From the NCBI RefSeq assembly GCF_024436035.1, contig NZ_JANFNG010000020.1:49056-113055 (forward strand): a stretch of 64,000 nt of DNA, written 5' to 3'. This DNA is from Streptomyces humicola. GTDB taxonomy: Bacteria; Actinomycetota; Actinomycetes; Streptomycetales; Streptomycetaceae. Positions 24,605 to 33,326 of the stretch are shown one piece after another; position 1 is the stretch's first letter; each line of letters starts with the position of its first letter. The notes beneath the pieces are model-generated. The model ran no database searches, was not told where the DNA came from, and saw only the letters and a list, made by a program, of their open reading frames with translations. A program made the translations under genes and the position numbers.

Positions 24605-25045
24605 TCAGCAGCTACGGGACGGATCCCGGTCGAGGGCGGCGAGCAGCTCGCCCAGCTGCTCGCGCTGCTCGGGGCCGAGCGGGGCGAGCAGATCCTCGGC
24701 GGCCGCGCGGCGCGCGTCACGCAGACGTTGCAGCGCGTCACGGCCTTGCGCGGTCAGCTCAACCCGGATCACCCGGCGGTTGGCGGGGTCGGGGACGCGG
24801 CGCACCAGGCCGAACGACTCCAGCCCGTCGACGAGCGTCGTCACGGCCCGCGGCACTACATCGAGCCGTTGCGCGAGATCCACCATGCGCAGTGGCTCCT
24901 CGCTGTGCGAGACCACGCGCAGCAGCCGTGACATGGCCGGGGTGATGCCGAGCGGCTGCAGGTACTGCTTCTGCGCCCGGTGAAGTCGACGGGTCAGCCT
25001 CAACAGCTGATCGGCGAGATTCCCGGTGCTCTCAGCGACGTCCAT
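24605..25045 (-). CDS. MarR family transcriptional regulator
   Basis: A 146-residue winged-helix regulator: recognition region MVDLAQRLDVVPRAVTTLVD, wing LVRRVPDPANRRVIRVELT and the C-terminal dimerisation helix. Divergent from an ABC exporter with a 23-bp palindrome in the shared promoter, so it probably represses the exporter and itself in response to an exported compound. ATG at 25045; a TTG two codons upstream is less likely. Confidence 0.92.
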   Translation of the reverse strand: MDVAESTGNLADQLLRLTRRLHRAQKQYLQPLGITPAMSRLLRVVSHSEEPLRMVDLAQRLDVVPRAVTTLVDGLESFGLVRRVPDPANRRVIRVELTAQGRDALQRLRDARRAAAEDLLAPLGPEQREQLGELLAALDRDPSRSC

Positions 25046-25070
25046 GGCCAAAGGTTATCAGGACTTGCCT

Positions 25071-25093
25071 CATTGTGAGTATAGGTAACAATG
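25071..25093. promoter_or_regulatory. MarR-type operator between marR-like and ABC exporter genes
   Basis: CATTGT-N11-ACAATG inverted repeat. On the minus strand it contains TATACT, a good -10 for the MarR gene; on the plus strand it covers TTGTGA, which pairs with TATGCT (25097-25102, spacer 18) for the exporter. Confidence 0.7.
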
Positions 25094-25149
25094 AACTATG
25101 CTCGCCTACGGCCTCGCGCCGCCACGCCCCCGAACACCCGAAGGAGCTC

Positions 25150-26991
25150 ATGAAACCCCAAGGACCCGACTGGACCCCACCGCCGAAGGACCCCGACAAC
25201 CCTGCCGACGTGCGGCGCATCCTCAGGCTCTTCCGCCCCTACAGCGGTCGCCTTAGCGTCGTCCTCGTCCTCGTCGTCGCGTCCTCGCTGGTCACGGTCG
25301 CCTCGCCGTTCCTGCTGCGCGCGACCCTCGACGTCGCGATCCCGCAGGGCCGCACCGGCCTGCTGAGCCTGCTGGCCCTCGGCATGATCGCCACCGCCGT
25401 CGTCAACAGCGTTTTCAATGTGCTGCAGACGCTGATCTCCACCACCGTGGGCCAACGCGTCATGCACGACCTGCGGACCGCGGTCTACGCGCAGCTGCAG
25501 CGCATGTCGCTGTCGTTCTTCACCCGGACCCGCACCGGTGAGGTGCAGTCCCGCATCGCCAACGACATCGGCGGCATGGCCGCCACCGTCACCTCCACGG
25601 CGACATCCATCGTCTCCAACCTCACCAGCGTCATCGCCGCCATCGTCGCGATGCTCGCCCTCGACTGGCAGCTCACCGTCGTGTCGCTGCTGCTGATGCC
25701 TGTCTTCGTGTGGATCAGCCGCCGGGTCGGCCGCGAACGCAAGAAGATCACCACTGAGCGGCAGAAGCAGATGGCCGCGATGTCCTCGATCGTCACCGAG
25801 TCGCTCTCGGTCAGCGGCATCCTGCTCGGCCGCACGATGGGCCGCGCCGACTCGCTCACCAAGGACTTCCGGGGCGAGTCCGAGCGCCTGGTCGATCTCG
25901 AAGTGCGCTCCAACATGGCCGGCCGGTGGCGGATGTCGACCATCGGCATCGTCATGGCCGCCATGCCGGCCCTCATCTACTGGGCGGCCGGCATCGACCT
26001 GCACATGGGCGGGCCCAAGGTGTCGATCGGCACCCTGGTCGCCTTCGTCTCGCTGCAGCAGAGCCTGTTCCGGCCCACCGTCAGCCTGCTGCAGACCGGT
26101 GTGGACGTGCAGACCTCCATCGCCCTCTTCCAGCGCATCTTCGAATACCTCGACCTGCCGGTGGACATCACCGAGCGTGCGAACCCGGTGCGGCTGACCC
26201 GGGTGCGCGGCGACGTCCGGTTCGAGAACGTCGACTTCTCCTACCAGCCGGCCGGCGGGCAGCGCACCCTGCACGGCATCGACCTCGACGTCCCGGCGGG
26301 CGGCAGCCTCGCCATCGTCGGCGCCACCGGATCGGGCAAGAGCACCCTGAGCTATCTGGTGCCGCGGCTGTACGACGTGACGGGAGGCCGCGTCACCATC
26401 GACGGCGTCGACGTGCGCGACCTCGCCTTCGACACCCTCGCCGAGGCGGTCGGCGTGGTCTCCCAGGAGACCTATCTGTTCCATGCCTCGGTCGCGGACA
26501 ACCTGCGCTTCGCCAAGCCGGACGCCACAGACGAAGAACTCGTCGCTGCCGCGAGGGCGGCCCAGATACACGACCACATCGCGGGCCTCCCCGACGGATA
26601 CGAAACCCTCGTCGGCGAACGCGGCTACCGCTTCTCCGGCGGCGAGAAGCAACGTCTCGCCATCGCCCGCACCATCCTGCGCGACCCGCCCGTTCTCATC
26701 CTCGATGAGGCGACGAGCGCCCTCGACACCCGCACCGAGTACGCCGTGCAGGACGCCATTGACGCGCTCGCTGCCGGACGCACCACGATCACCATCGCCC
26801 ACCGGCTCTCCACGGTCCGCGACGCCGACCAGATCGTGGTCCTCGACGCCGGCCGCATAGCCGAGCGCGGTACGCACGACGAACTGCTGGCCATGGACGG
26901 CCGCTACGCCGCCCTGGTGCGCCGCGACGCCCAGCTCACACCGGAGGACGAAGAGCAGCTCACCCCGGTCGACGCCCCCGCCGCGGGCTGA
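25150..26991 (+). CDS. ABC exporter half-transporter with fused ATPase
   Basis: A 613-residue MsbA-type protein: six transmembrane helices in roughly residues 40-330, then an ATPase domain with Walker A GATGSGKST (391-399), signature RFSGGEKQR and Walker B PVLILDEATSALD, and the H-loop ITIAHRLSTV. As a half-transporter it should work as a homodimer exporting a lipid or drug-like molecule. The ATG at 25150 follows AAGGAG; an upstream in-frame start at 25075 would run through the operator. Divergent from its likely MarR repressor. Confidence 0.93.
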   Translation: MKPQGPDWTPPPKDPDNPADVRRILRLFRPYSGRLSVVLVLVVASSLVTVASPFLLRATLDVAIPQGRTGLLSLLALGMIATAVVNSVFNVLQTLISTTVGQRVMHDLRTAVYAQLQRMSLSFFTRTRTGEVQSRIANDIGGMAATVTSTATSIVSNLTSVIAAIVAMLALDWQLTVVSLLLMPVFVWISRRVGRERKKITTERQKQMAAMSSIVTESLSVSGILLGRTMGRADSLTKDFRGESERLVDLEVRSNMAGRWRMSTIGIVMAAMPALIYWAAGIDLHMGGPKVSIGTLVAFVSLQQSLFRPTVSLLQTGVDVQTSIALFQRIFEYLDLPVDITERANPVRLTRVRGDVRFENVDFSYQPAGGQRTLHGIDLDVPAGGSLAIVGATGSGKSTLSYLVPRLYDVTGGRVTIDGVDVRDLAFDTLAEAVGVVSQETYLFHASVADNLRFAKPDATDEELVAAARAAQIHDHIAGLPDGYETLVGERGYRFSGGEKQRLAIARTILRDPPVLILDEATSALDTRTEYAVQDAIDALAAGRTTITIAHRLSTVRDADQIVVLDAGRIAERGTHDELLAMDGRYAALVRRDAQLTPEDEEQLTPVDAPAAG

Positions 26992-27024
26992 CGGCGCCCA
27001 CGTGGTGTGGCGGCCCCGTTCCCG

Positions 27025-27681
27025 TCACCCCTCGACCAGCACCACCTCCAGCGTGCGTGGCCCGTGCACGCCCTCGACCCGGTCCAGCTCGATGTCGCTC
27101 GTCGCCGACGGACCCGAGATCCAGGTCAGCGGCCGTGCCGGATCGAGCCGTTCGAGGGCCTGCGGCACCGAGTCGACCACCTGGTCGGCCAGCCGCACGA
27201 CGCAGATGTGGTGGTCCGGCACGAGGGTGATCCGCCGCCGGCCCTGGTCAGGTGAGGCGTCGAGCACGATCGTGCCGGTCTCGGCGATCGCTACCGCACA
27301 GCCGGTGACCACGCTGTCCACCGAGTCCAGTTCATGGGCGGTCTGCCCGGCGGAATCCGGGATCCGTGCGACCCCGGCGGCCTCGCTCAGCCATTCCTGC
27401 GGGACACCGGGCGCCACGACGACCGTCGCCGACCCGCGCGCGGCGAGGAGGGAGGCGACGCGCACCGGCAGTTCGCCGGAGGGGCAACGATGCACCACCG
27501 CCCGGTAGTCCGCGAGGTTCTCCGCCAGCAGGTCGGCCGTCTGCCGCTCGCTGCGTTCGCCGTGCGTGCGCAGGTACGTGCGCTCCACCGGTACGTCCTG
27601 CGGCCGCTCCGTCCGTGGCACGTCGGCCAGCGCCCGCCGGATCCGGCCGAGGACGATGTCCCTGCTGCCCGCCGAACTCAC
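27025..27681 (-). CDS. lutC: Lactate utilisation protein C
   Basis: A 218-residue LutC/YkgG (LUD domain) protein, third component of the LutABC iron-sulfur lactate oxidase that converts L-lactate to pyruvate. Features include TDLLAENLADYRAVVHR, AIAETGTIVLDASPDQGRR and the C-terminal TWISGPSATSDIELDRVEGVHGP, the strongest LUD signature. The GTG start overlaps the lutB stop as GTGA, so translation is coupled. Confidence 0.95.
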   Translation of the reverse strand: MSSAGSRDIVLGRIRRALADVPRTERPQDVPVERTYLRTHGERSERQTADLLAENLADYRAVVHRCPSGELPVRVASLLAARGSATVVVAPGVPQEWLSEAAGVARIPDSAGQTAHELDSVDSVVTGCAVAIAETGTIVLDASPDQGRRRITLVPDHHICVVRLADQVVDSVPQALERLDPARPLTWISGPSATSDIELDRVEGVHGPRTLEVVLVEG

Positions 27682-29177
27682 TGGGTCGCCCTTCCGCCGT
27701 CCCCGCCGCGCGCCCCGCGAGTGCGCTGCCACCAGTCCCGGAAGGGCTCCGGCGGCGCCGACGGCAGATCCCGCGTGTCCGACCACGCCCTCGCCGGACC
27801 CGGCAGCCGCAGCCGTGCCGGATGCACGCTGCGGGTCCCGGACGCCAGACGCTCCCCGGCCCGCAGCGCCCGCGGATGCTCGAACGCCCACCGGGCGGCG
27901 CGCATCGCGGCGCGTTCGGCTGCGTGTCCCCTCGCCGGTTTGATGGTGACCTTGGTGCCGTGCCGCGTCGCGGGCCCGCCCTCGGCGACACGCTCCCGCA
28001 GATGCACCAGGACCTCGGGGATGTCGATGGCGACCGGGCACACCTCGTAGCAGGCCCCGCACAGCGTCGATGCGTACGGCAGCGAGGCGTCCACCTCGCT
28101 CGCGGTGCCCCGGAGCTGGGGGGTGAGGATGGCGCCGATCGGCCCCGGATAAGGCGACCCGTACGCGTGGCCGCCGGCCCGCTCGTAGACGGGGCAGACG
28201 TTGAGACAGGCCGAGCAGCGGATGCAGCGCAGCGCCTGGCGGCCGACGGTGTCGGCGAGGGTGTCGGTGCGCCCGTTGTCGAGCAGGATGAGATGGAAGG
28301 TCTGCGGGCCGTCGCCGTCGGTCGTCCCGGTCCACGTCGAGGTGTACGGGTTCATCCGCTCGGCGGTCGAGGAGCGGGGGAGCAACTGGAGGAAGACCTC
28401 GAGGTCCTGCCAGGTGGGGACCACCTTCTCGATGCCGACGACGGAGATCAGCGTCTCGGGGAGGGTCAGGCACATCCGGCCGTTGCCCTCGGACTCGACG
28501 ACGACGAGCGTGCCCGTCTCGGCGACCATGAAATTGGCCCCGGAGACGGCCACCTTGGCACCGAGGAACTTCTCCCGCAGGTGGAGGCGGGCGGCCTCGG
28601 CGAGTTCGGCGGGGGAGTCGGTCAGGTCGTCGGGTGCGGGGCGCCCCCACTTGCCCATCGTGCTGCGGAAGATGTCGCGGATCTCGGAGCGGTTGCGGTG
28701 GATGGCGGGGACGAGGATGTGTGACGGGCGGTCGTCGCCGAGCTGTACGATCAGCTCGGCGAGGTCGGTCTCGTAGGCGCGGATGCCCTGCTCGGCGAGC
28801 GCCTCGTTGAGCCCGATCTCCTGGGTGGCCATCGACTTGACCTTGACGACCTCCGTCTCGCCGGTCGCCTTCACGAGCTCGGCGACGATGCGATTGGCCT
28901 CGTCGGCGTCGACCGCCCAGTGCACCTGCCCGCCGGCGGCTGTGACGGCGGCCTCCAACTGCTCCAGGTAGTGGTCGAGATGGCGCAGCGTGTGGTCCTT
29001 GATGGCGGCACCTGCGGCGCGCAACTGTGCCCAGTCGCCCAGTTCCGCGACCGCGCGGGCGCGCTTGGCGCGGATGGTGTGGGTCGCGTGGCGCAGGTTC
29101 CCCCGCAACTGCCGGTCACGGGTGGAGGCTTCGGCGGCCTTCGGAAACGCAGGTGCTCCACGGTACGTACCGCTCAC
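27678..29177 (-). CDS. lutB: Lactate utilisation iron-sulfur protein B
   Basis: A 499-residue protein with an N-terminal LUD domain and a ferredoxin-like section. Cysteines 318, 321, 324 and 328 (CIRCSACLNVCP) and 373, 376 and 380 (CGACYEVCP) should carry [4Fe-4S] clusters. The GTG at 29177 overlaps the lutA stop as GTGA, and its own stop overlaps lutC the same way. It moves electrons in lactate oxidation. Confidence 0.96.
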   Translation of the reverse strand: MSGTYRGAPAFPKAAEASTRDRQLRGNLRHATHTIRAKRARAVAELGDWAQLRAAGAAIKDHTLRHLDHYLEQLEAAVTAAGGQVHWAVDADEANRIVAELVKATGETEVVKVKSMATQEIGLNEALAEQGIRAYETDLAELIVQLGDDRPSHILVPAIHRNRSEIRDIFRSTMGKWGRPAPDDLTDSPAELAEAARLHLREKFLGAKVAVSGANFMVAETGTLVVVESEGNGRMCLTLPETLISVVGIEKVVPTWQDLEVFLQLLPRSSTAERMNPYTSTWTGTTDGDGPQTFHLILLDNGRTDTLADTVGRQALRCIRCSACLNVCPVYERAGGHAYGSPYPGPIGAILTPQLRGTASEVDASLPYASTLCGACYEVCPVAIDIPEVLVHLRERVAEGGPATRHGTKVTIKPARGHAAERAAMRAARWAFEHPRALRAGERLASGTRSVHPARLRLPGPARAWSDTRDLPSAPPEPFRDWWQRTRGARGGDGGRATQ

Positions 29178-29926
29178 GACGCGGACCCTTCCGTACGGGC
29201 CAGGATCTCCGCGAGGTGCATCACCCGCACCCCTGAGCCCTGGCGGGAGATGGTGCCGCCGATGTGCATCAGGCAGGAGTTGTCCGCGGCGCACAGCACC
29301 TCGGCGCCGGAATCGACCGCGGCCCGCACCTTGTCCGACCCCATCGCAGCGGAGACCGCCGGATTCTTCACCGAGAAGGTGCCCCCGAAGCCGCAGCACT
29401 CCTCCGCTCCCGGCAACTCGACGAGGTCGAGCCCCTTGACGGCGCGCAGCAGCCGCGTCGGGCGGTCGCCGACCCGGAGCAGACGCAGGCTGTGACAGGT
29501 CGGGTGGTAGGCCACCGTGTGCGGGAAGTACGCGCCGACGTCCTCGACGCCGAGCACATCGACCAGGAACTCGGAGAGTTCGTAGACCTTGGGGACGACA
29601 CGAGCGGCCTGTTCGGCGAGAGCATCGCCCCTGCCCTCGGCCGCTGCCCGCTCGCCGATCCTCGGGTAGACCTCGCGGACCATGGCCGCACACGAGCCGG
29701 ACGGGGTGACCACGGCGTCGTAACCGGCGAAGACCGAGGCGAAGCGCACGGCCAACGGCTCGGCCTGATGCCGGTAACCGGTGTTGTACTGCATCTGGCC
29801 GCAACAGGTCTGACCGGGCGGGAAGTCGACCGCGACACCGAGCCGTTCCAGGAGGCCGACCACTGCCCGGCCGGCGTCCGGGAACAGCGCGTCGTTGACG
29901 CACGTGATGAAGAGCGCCACCCGCAC
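29174..29926 (-). CDS. lutA: Lactate utilisation protein A
   Basis: A 250-residue protein with two CCG domains (GQTCCGQMQYNTG and GAEECCGFGGTFSVKNP) of the type that binds heterodisulfide or Fe-S clusters. First gene of lutABC. The GTG at 29926 follows AGGAGG. A promoter TTCACA-N17-CAAGAT on the minus strand has a perfect palindrome just upstream of the -35. No lactate permease or GntR regulator is adjacent. Confidence 0.95.
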   Translation of the reverse strand: MRVALFITCVNDALFPDAGRAVVGLLERLGVAVDFPPGQTCCGQMQYNTGYRHQAEPLAVRFASVFAGYDAVVTPSGSCAAMVREVYPRIGERAAAEGRGDALAEQAARVVPKVYELSEFLVDVLGVEDVGAYFPHTVAYHPTCHSLRLLRVGDRPTRLLRAVKGLDLVELPGAEECCGFGGTFSVKNPAVSAAMGSDKVRAAVDSGAEVLCAADNSCLMHIGGTISRQGSGVRVMHLAEILARTEGSAS

Positions 29927-29992
29927 GGTGCCTCCTGACGTCGGTGATCGTGCCGGGGGTTCATCTTGCCGTACGCGCTCGGCAGTGTGAAG

Positions 29993-30011
29993 CCAGACAT
30001 CCGATGTCTGG
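29993..30011. promoter_or_regulatory. Palindromic operator upstream of lutABC
   Basis: CCAGACATCCGATGTCTGG: 8-bp arms around CCG, 67 bp before the lutA start and directly upstream of its predicted -35. The shape fits a FadR-type GntR regulator such as LldR, but no such gene lies next to the operon. Confidence 0.7.
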
Positions 30012-30016
30012 GTCCG

Positions 30017-31099
30017 TCAGGCCGCCCCGTGGGCCGCCAGCAACCCGGTGATCTCCCGCACGGCAGCGCGCCCGGCGCGGTTGGCACCGATCGTGCTGGC
30101 CGACCCGCCGTAACCGATCAGATGGATCCGAGGATCCTTCACCACGCTGGTGCCGTCGAGCCGGATGCCGCCACCCGGCTCACGCAGCCGCAGCGGCGCC
30201 AGATGGTCGAGTGCGGCGCGGAAACCGGTCGCCCAAAGGATCACATCCGCCTCGACCCGACGGCCGTCGTCCCACACCACACCCTGCGGTGTGATGCGGT
30301 CGAAGACCGGCAGCCGGTCGAGCACTCCGAGCGCTCGCGCCTCCTCCACGGCGCGCGTCACCGGAAGACCCGTCACGCTGACCACGCTTCGCGGCGGCAA
30401 GCCGCGCCGTACCCGGTCCTCGACGAGCGAAACGGCGTGGCGGCCGCGCTCCTGGTCGAACGGGCCGTCGACGAAGACCGGCGGGCGGCGAGTCACCCAC
30501 GTCGTGTGCGCGCCCGCCGCTGCCAGCTCCATCAGATGCTGGGTTCCCGAGGCACCGCCGCCGACCACCACCACTCGCAGCCCCGCGAACTCCTCCGGGC
30601 CGCGGTACTGGGCGGTGTGCAACTGACGGCCATGGAAGGAGCTCTGCCCCGGGTAGTGCGGCCAGTACGGTCGGTCCCAGGTGCCGGTCGCATTGACCAG
30701 GGCGCGCGCCGACCAGGTGCCCGCGCCGCTCTCCACGAGCAACCGGCCGTCCGGGCCGTCCCGCACCGCCGAGACATCGACCGGGCGTCGCACCCGCAGG
30801 TCGAAGGCGCGTTCGTACGTGGCGAAGTACTCGCCCACCACCTCCGACGCCGGGCGGCCTTCGTCCGCGCCGACGAGCGGACGGCCCGGCAGGTCGTGGA
30901 CGCGATGCGCCTTGCCGTACGTCAGAGTCGGCCAGCGGAACTGCCAGGCGCCGCCGGGCGCCGGCGAGTGATCGAGCACCACGAAATCCGTGCCCGCCCG
31001 CAGACCGGCCCGGGTGAGGAAGTACGCAGCCGACAGCCCGGCCTGGCCGGCCCCGACGACCGCCACCTCGGTCTCTTGGGCCCCGCTGAAGTAGTTCAC
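30017..31099 (-). CDS. FAD-dependent monooxygenase-like oxidoreductase
   Basis: A 360-residue two-dinucleotide-binding flavoprotein: FAD motif VVGAGQAGLSAAYFL near the N-terminus, NADPH motif VVVVGGGASGTQHL in the middle and the ATGF motif (ILWATGFRAALDHL) near the C-terminus. It resembles ArsO-like and flavin-containing monooxygenases. The GTG at 31099 has a weak ribosome binding site. It starts 8 bp after the end of the ssuD remnant on the same strand, so it may be the last gene of the decayed sulfonate unit; a sulfur substrate is only an inference. Confidence 0.82.
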   Translation of the reverse strand: MNYFSGAQETEVAVVGAGQAGLSAAYFLTRAGLRAGTDFVVLDHSPAPGGAWQFRWPTLTYGKAHRVHDLPGRPLVGADEGRPASEVVGEYFATYERAFDLRVRRPVDVSAVRDGPDGRLLVESGAGTWSARALVNATGTWDRPYWPHYPGQSSFHGRQLHTAQYRGPEEFAGLRVVVVGGGASGTQHLMELAAAGAHTTWVTRRPPVFVDGPFDQERGRHAVSLVEDRVRRGLPPRSVVSVTGLPVTRAVEEARALGVLDRLPVFDRITPQGVVWDDGRRVEADVILWATGFRAALDHLAPLRLREPGGGIRLDGTSVVKDPRIHLIGYGGSASTIGANRAGRAAVREITGLLAAHGAA

Positions 31100-31106
31100 A
31101 TTTCCA

Positions 31107-31443
31107 CTAACGCGCCGGATGTCCCAGCGCTTCCCGTGCGCGGTCGTCGTCCGCCGGACGGAGCGGAAGGACGGACGCACCGGAGCGCTCGGTGTGCTGC
31201 GAGAGCGCCACCGTGGTGAGCCAGGCGTTCTCGCACCAGGCGCCGGTCGGGGTGGGCACGGCCTCGAAGCCCGGCTGCTCGGCGGCCTTGGCGATCTGCG
31301 TGAGGTAGTCGATGTGGCGCGCGCACCCCGCCGACAGGGGTGATGCGCGAGTGCTTGATCCCGCTGTCGGTGTAGGCATGACGGTCGACGAGGGTCCGGC
31401 CGTCACCGCCGGTGGGCAGGAACCAGTGAAGGTGTATGGACAT
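31107..31443 (-). pseudogene. ssuD: Remnant of alkanesulfonate monooxygenase
   Basis: The ATG at 31443 begins a clear SsuD N-terminus (HLHWFLPTGGDGRTLVDRHAY, then HSRITPV). Near 31316-31322 the homology moves to another frame (HIDYLTQIAKAAEQPGFEAV, then PTPTGAWCENAWLTT), which means one lost base. It stops about 110 residues in, at 31107, where SsuD should continue for another 250 or so residues. The last part, after SQHTER, no longer looks like SsuD. Both a frameshift and a 3' deletion are therefore present. Confidence 0.85.
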
Positions 31444-31471
31444 GGCGGGCTTTTCAGGAGGTACAGGCCTT

Positions 31472-32530
31472 TCAGGAGGTACGGGGTGCGGTCGTCGACG
31501 GCGGCAGGCCGGCGTTGAAGCGCTTGTCCACGAAGTCGGCGAAGGCGATGCCGTGCGGGATCAGCTTCAACGCGGCGAAGGCGTCTGCGATCTGCTGTTC
31601 CGAGGCGATGGCGGAGCTGTCCACGGCGACCGGCACCGTGGTCGCCTCCGACTGCTTCACCGCGGCGAGTGCGACGCCGTAGGAGAGACCCGTGTCCTTC
31701 GCCCAGACCCTGGCCCACTGCTCGGGGTGGGCGTCGGCCCACAGCTGTGCCTTGTGCAGCCGCTTGAGGTAGTCGGCGATCGCCGCGGCCTTCGCCTTGT
31801 CGGCGAGCGCCGAGGGCGAGGCGACCTGGAAGTTGAGGCCGACGCCGGGCAATCCCTGACCCGTGGCCAGGATCCGGGCATGGTCGGCCTGCTCCACCTG
31901 TGTGGTGTACGGGTCCCAGGTGGCCCAGGCGTCGACGGCGTGCCGGCTGAACGCGGCGAGGGCATCGGCCGGCTGCAGGTAGTCGAACGTGACGTCCGAT
32001 GGCTTCAGCCCCGCCTTCGCCAGCGCGGCGACGAGGGTGTAGTTCGACGAGCTTCCCTGCGCCACCGCGATCGACTTGCCCTTCAGGTCGGCCACCGATG
32101 TCAACGTCGACCCCTGGGGGACGACGATCGCGTCGCCGGCCTCGGACTGGCGTGAGGAAGCCACGACAGTGATCGCGGAGTTGGAGGCCGCGGCGAAGAC
32201 CGGCGGGGTGTTGCCGACCCCACCGATGTCCACGGCCTTGGCATTCACCGCCTCGAGCAGCGGCGGTCCCGACGTGAACGTCGACCAACCGATCTTGTAC
32301 GGCAGGTTCTTCAGCTCACCCGCGGCCTCCAGAACGGCCTGGGAGCCGCCCTTCTGGTCGCCGACGTCGAGCGTGGTGCTGCCGGAGCCCACGGTCCGGC
32401 TGCCGCCGCCGAGTCCGGCTCCGGCCGAGGAGTCGTCGGCGGAGGAGGTGCCGGCGGAGGAGGTGCCGGCGCAGGCGGCGGCGAGCAGGGCGAGCGGGAT
32501 CAGCAGTGCACCAGCGGCACGTATTCTCAT
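31472..32530 (-). CDS. ssuA: Aliphatic sulfonate ABC transporter, substrate-binding lipoprotein
   Basis: A 352-residue lipoprotein: signal peptide with lipobox LAAAC (Cys20), a Ser/Ala/Thr-rich linker with an internal 15-bp duplication, then an SsuA/NrtA-type domain (KIGWSTFTSGPPLLEAVNAKAVDIGGVGNTP and ATWDPYTTQVEQA regions). It should capture sulfonates such as taurine-like compounds or alkanesulfonates for SsuBC. The frame is intact, unlike its permease and monooxygenase partners. Confidence 0.92.
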   Translation of the reverse strand: MRIRAAGALLIPLALLAAACAGTSSAGTSSADDSSAGAGLGGGSRTVGSGSTTLDVGDQKGGSQAVLEAAGELKNLPYKIGWSTFTSGPPLLEAVNAKAVDIGGVGNTPPVFAAASNSAITVVASSRQSEAGDAIVVPQGSTLTSVADLKGKSIAVAQGSSSNYTLVAALAKAGLKPSDVTFDYLQPADALAAFSRHAVDAWATWDPYTTQVEQADHARILATGQGLPGVGLNFQVASPSALADKAKAAAIADYLKRLHKAQLWADAHPEQWARVWAKDTGLSYGVALAAVKQSEATTVPVAVDSSAIASEQQIADAFAALKLIPHGIAFADFVDKRFNAGLPPSTTAPRTS

Positions 32531-32573
32531 GGCAGTTCGACTTTCTTTGAACGTACGGCGAAGGGACGGGACA

Positions 32574-33326
32574 TCAGGCGGCCTCGGAGGGCGCGGGGGC
32601 CTTGACGCCTAGGCGGTCGAGGAGGTGGGCGCGCAGCCGGACGAACCCGGGTGCTCCCACGTCACGCGGCCGGTCCAGGCCGACCTCCGCCTCATGGGCG
32701 ATCACCCCGTCCTCCATGACCAGCACCCGGTCGGCGAGCAGCAGCGCCTCTTCGACGTCGTGGGTGACGAGCAGCACCGCGCAGCCGCGCCGCTGCCAGA
32801 CCTCCCCGACGAGCTGCTGCGCCCTGATCCGGGTGAGGGCGTCGAGCGCCCCGAACGGCTCGTCGAGCAGCAGCAGATCGGGTGTTCGGACCAATGCCCG
32901 GGCCAGTGACGCGCGTTGGGCCTCGCCGCCGGAGAGCGTCTTCGGCCATGCGTCGCTCCGGTGCTCCAGACCGACCTCGGTGAGGGCCTGTACGGCCTCC
33001 GCGCGCTCGGGCCGGCCCGGCAGCCCCAGCAGCACATTGCGCCACACCCTCTTCCACGGCATGAGGCGCGGCGACTGGAACGCCACCGCGCGGCGCTGCG
33101 GGACCAGCACCGCGCCGTCGATCTCCCGGTCCAGTCCGGCCAGGATCCGCAGCAGGGTGCTCTTGCCGCAGCCGCTGCGGCCCAGCAGGGCCACGAACTC
33201 GCCCGGCCGGACGGTCAGGTCCAGGCCGTCGATGACCGCTCGCCCCTCGAAGGAGCGCCTGAGCCCATCGATCCGTACCGCGGAGCCGGCGTCGTCCGTC
33301 ACTTCCCGGTGAATGTCGGTCGCCAT
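32574..33326 (-). CDS. ssuB: Sulfonate ABC transporter ATP-binding protein
   Basis: A 250-residue ATPase with Walker A GRSGCGKST, signature TLSGGEAQR and Walker B LLLLDEPFGALD, followed by the THDVEEALLLADRV H-loop region, typical of SsuB/TauB. It powers sulfonate import. The ATG at 33326 lies 27 bp inside the end of the ssuC frame, so the two were translationally coupled. Confidence 0.93.
   Translation of the reverse strand: MATDIHREVTDDAGSAVRIDGLRRSFEGRAVIDGLDLTVRPGEFVALLGRSGCGKSTLLRILAGLDREIDGAVLVPQRRAVAFQSPRLMPWKRVWRNVLLGLPGRPERAEAVQALTEVGLEHRSDAWPKTLSGGEAQRASLARALVRTPDLLLLDEPFGALDALTRIRAQQLVGEVWQRRGCAVLLVTHDVEEALLLADRVLVMEDGVIAHEAEVGLDRPRDVGAPGFVRLRAHLLDRLGVKAPAPSEAA

Noticed and set aside
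20493..24983. A 1,496-codon plus-strand open frame
   Set aside because: It is antisense to tesB and the helicase, and runs through the DUF457-type gene in another frame. Composition is that of a GC-rich shadow frame and no domain is recognisable.
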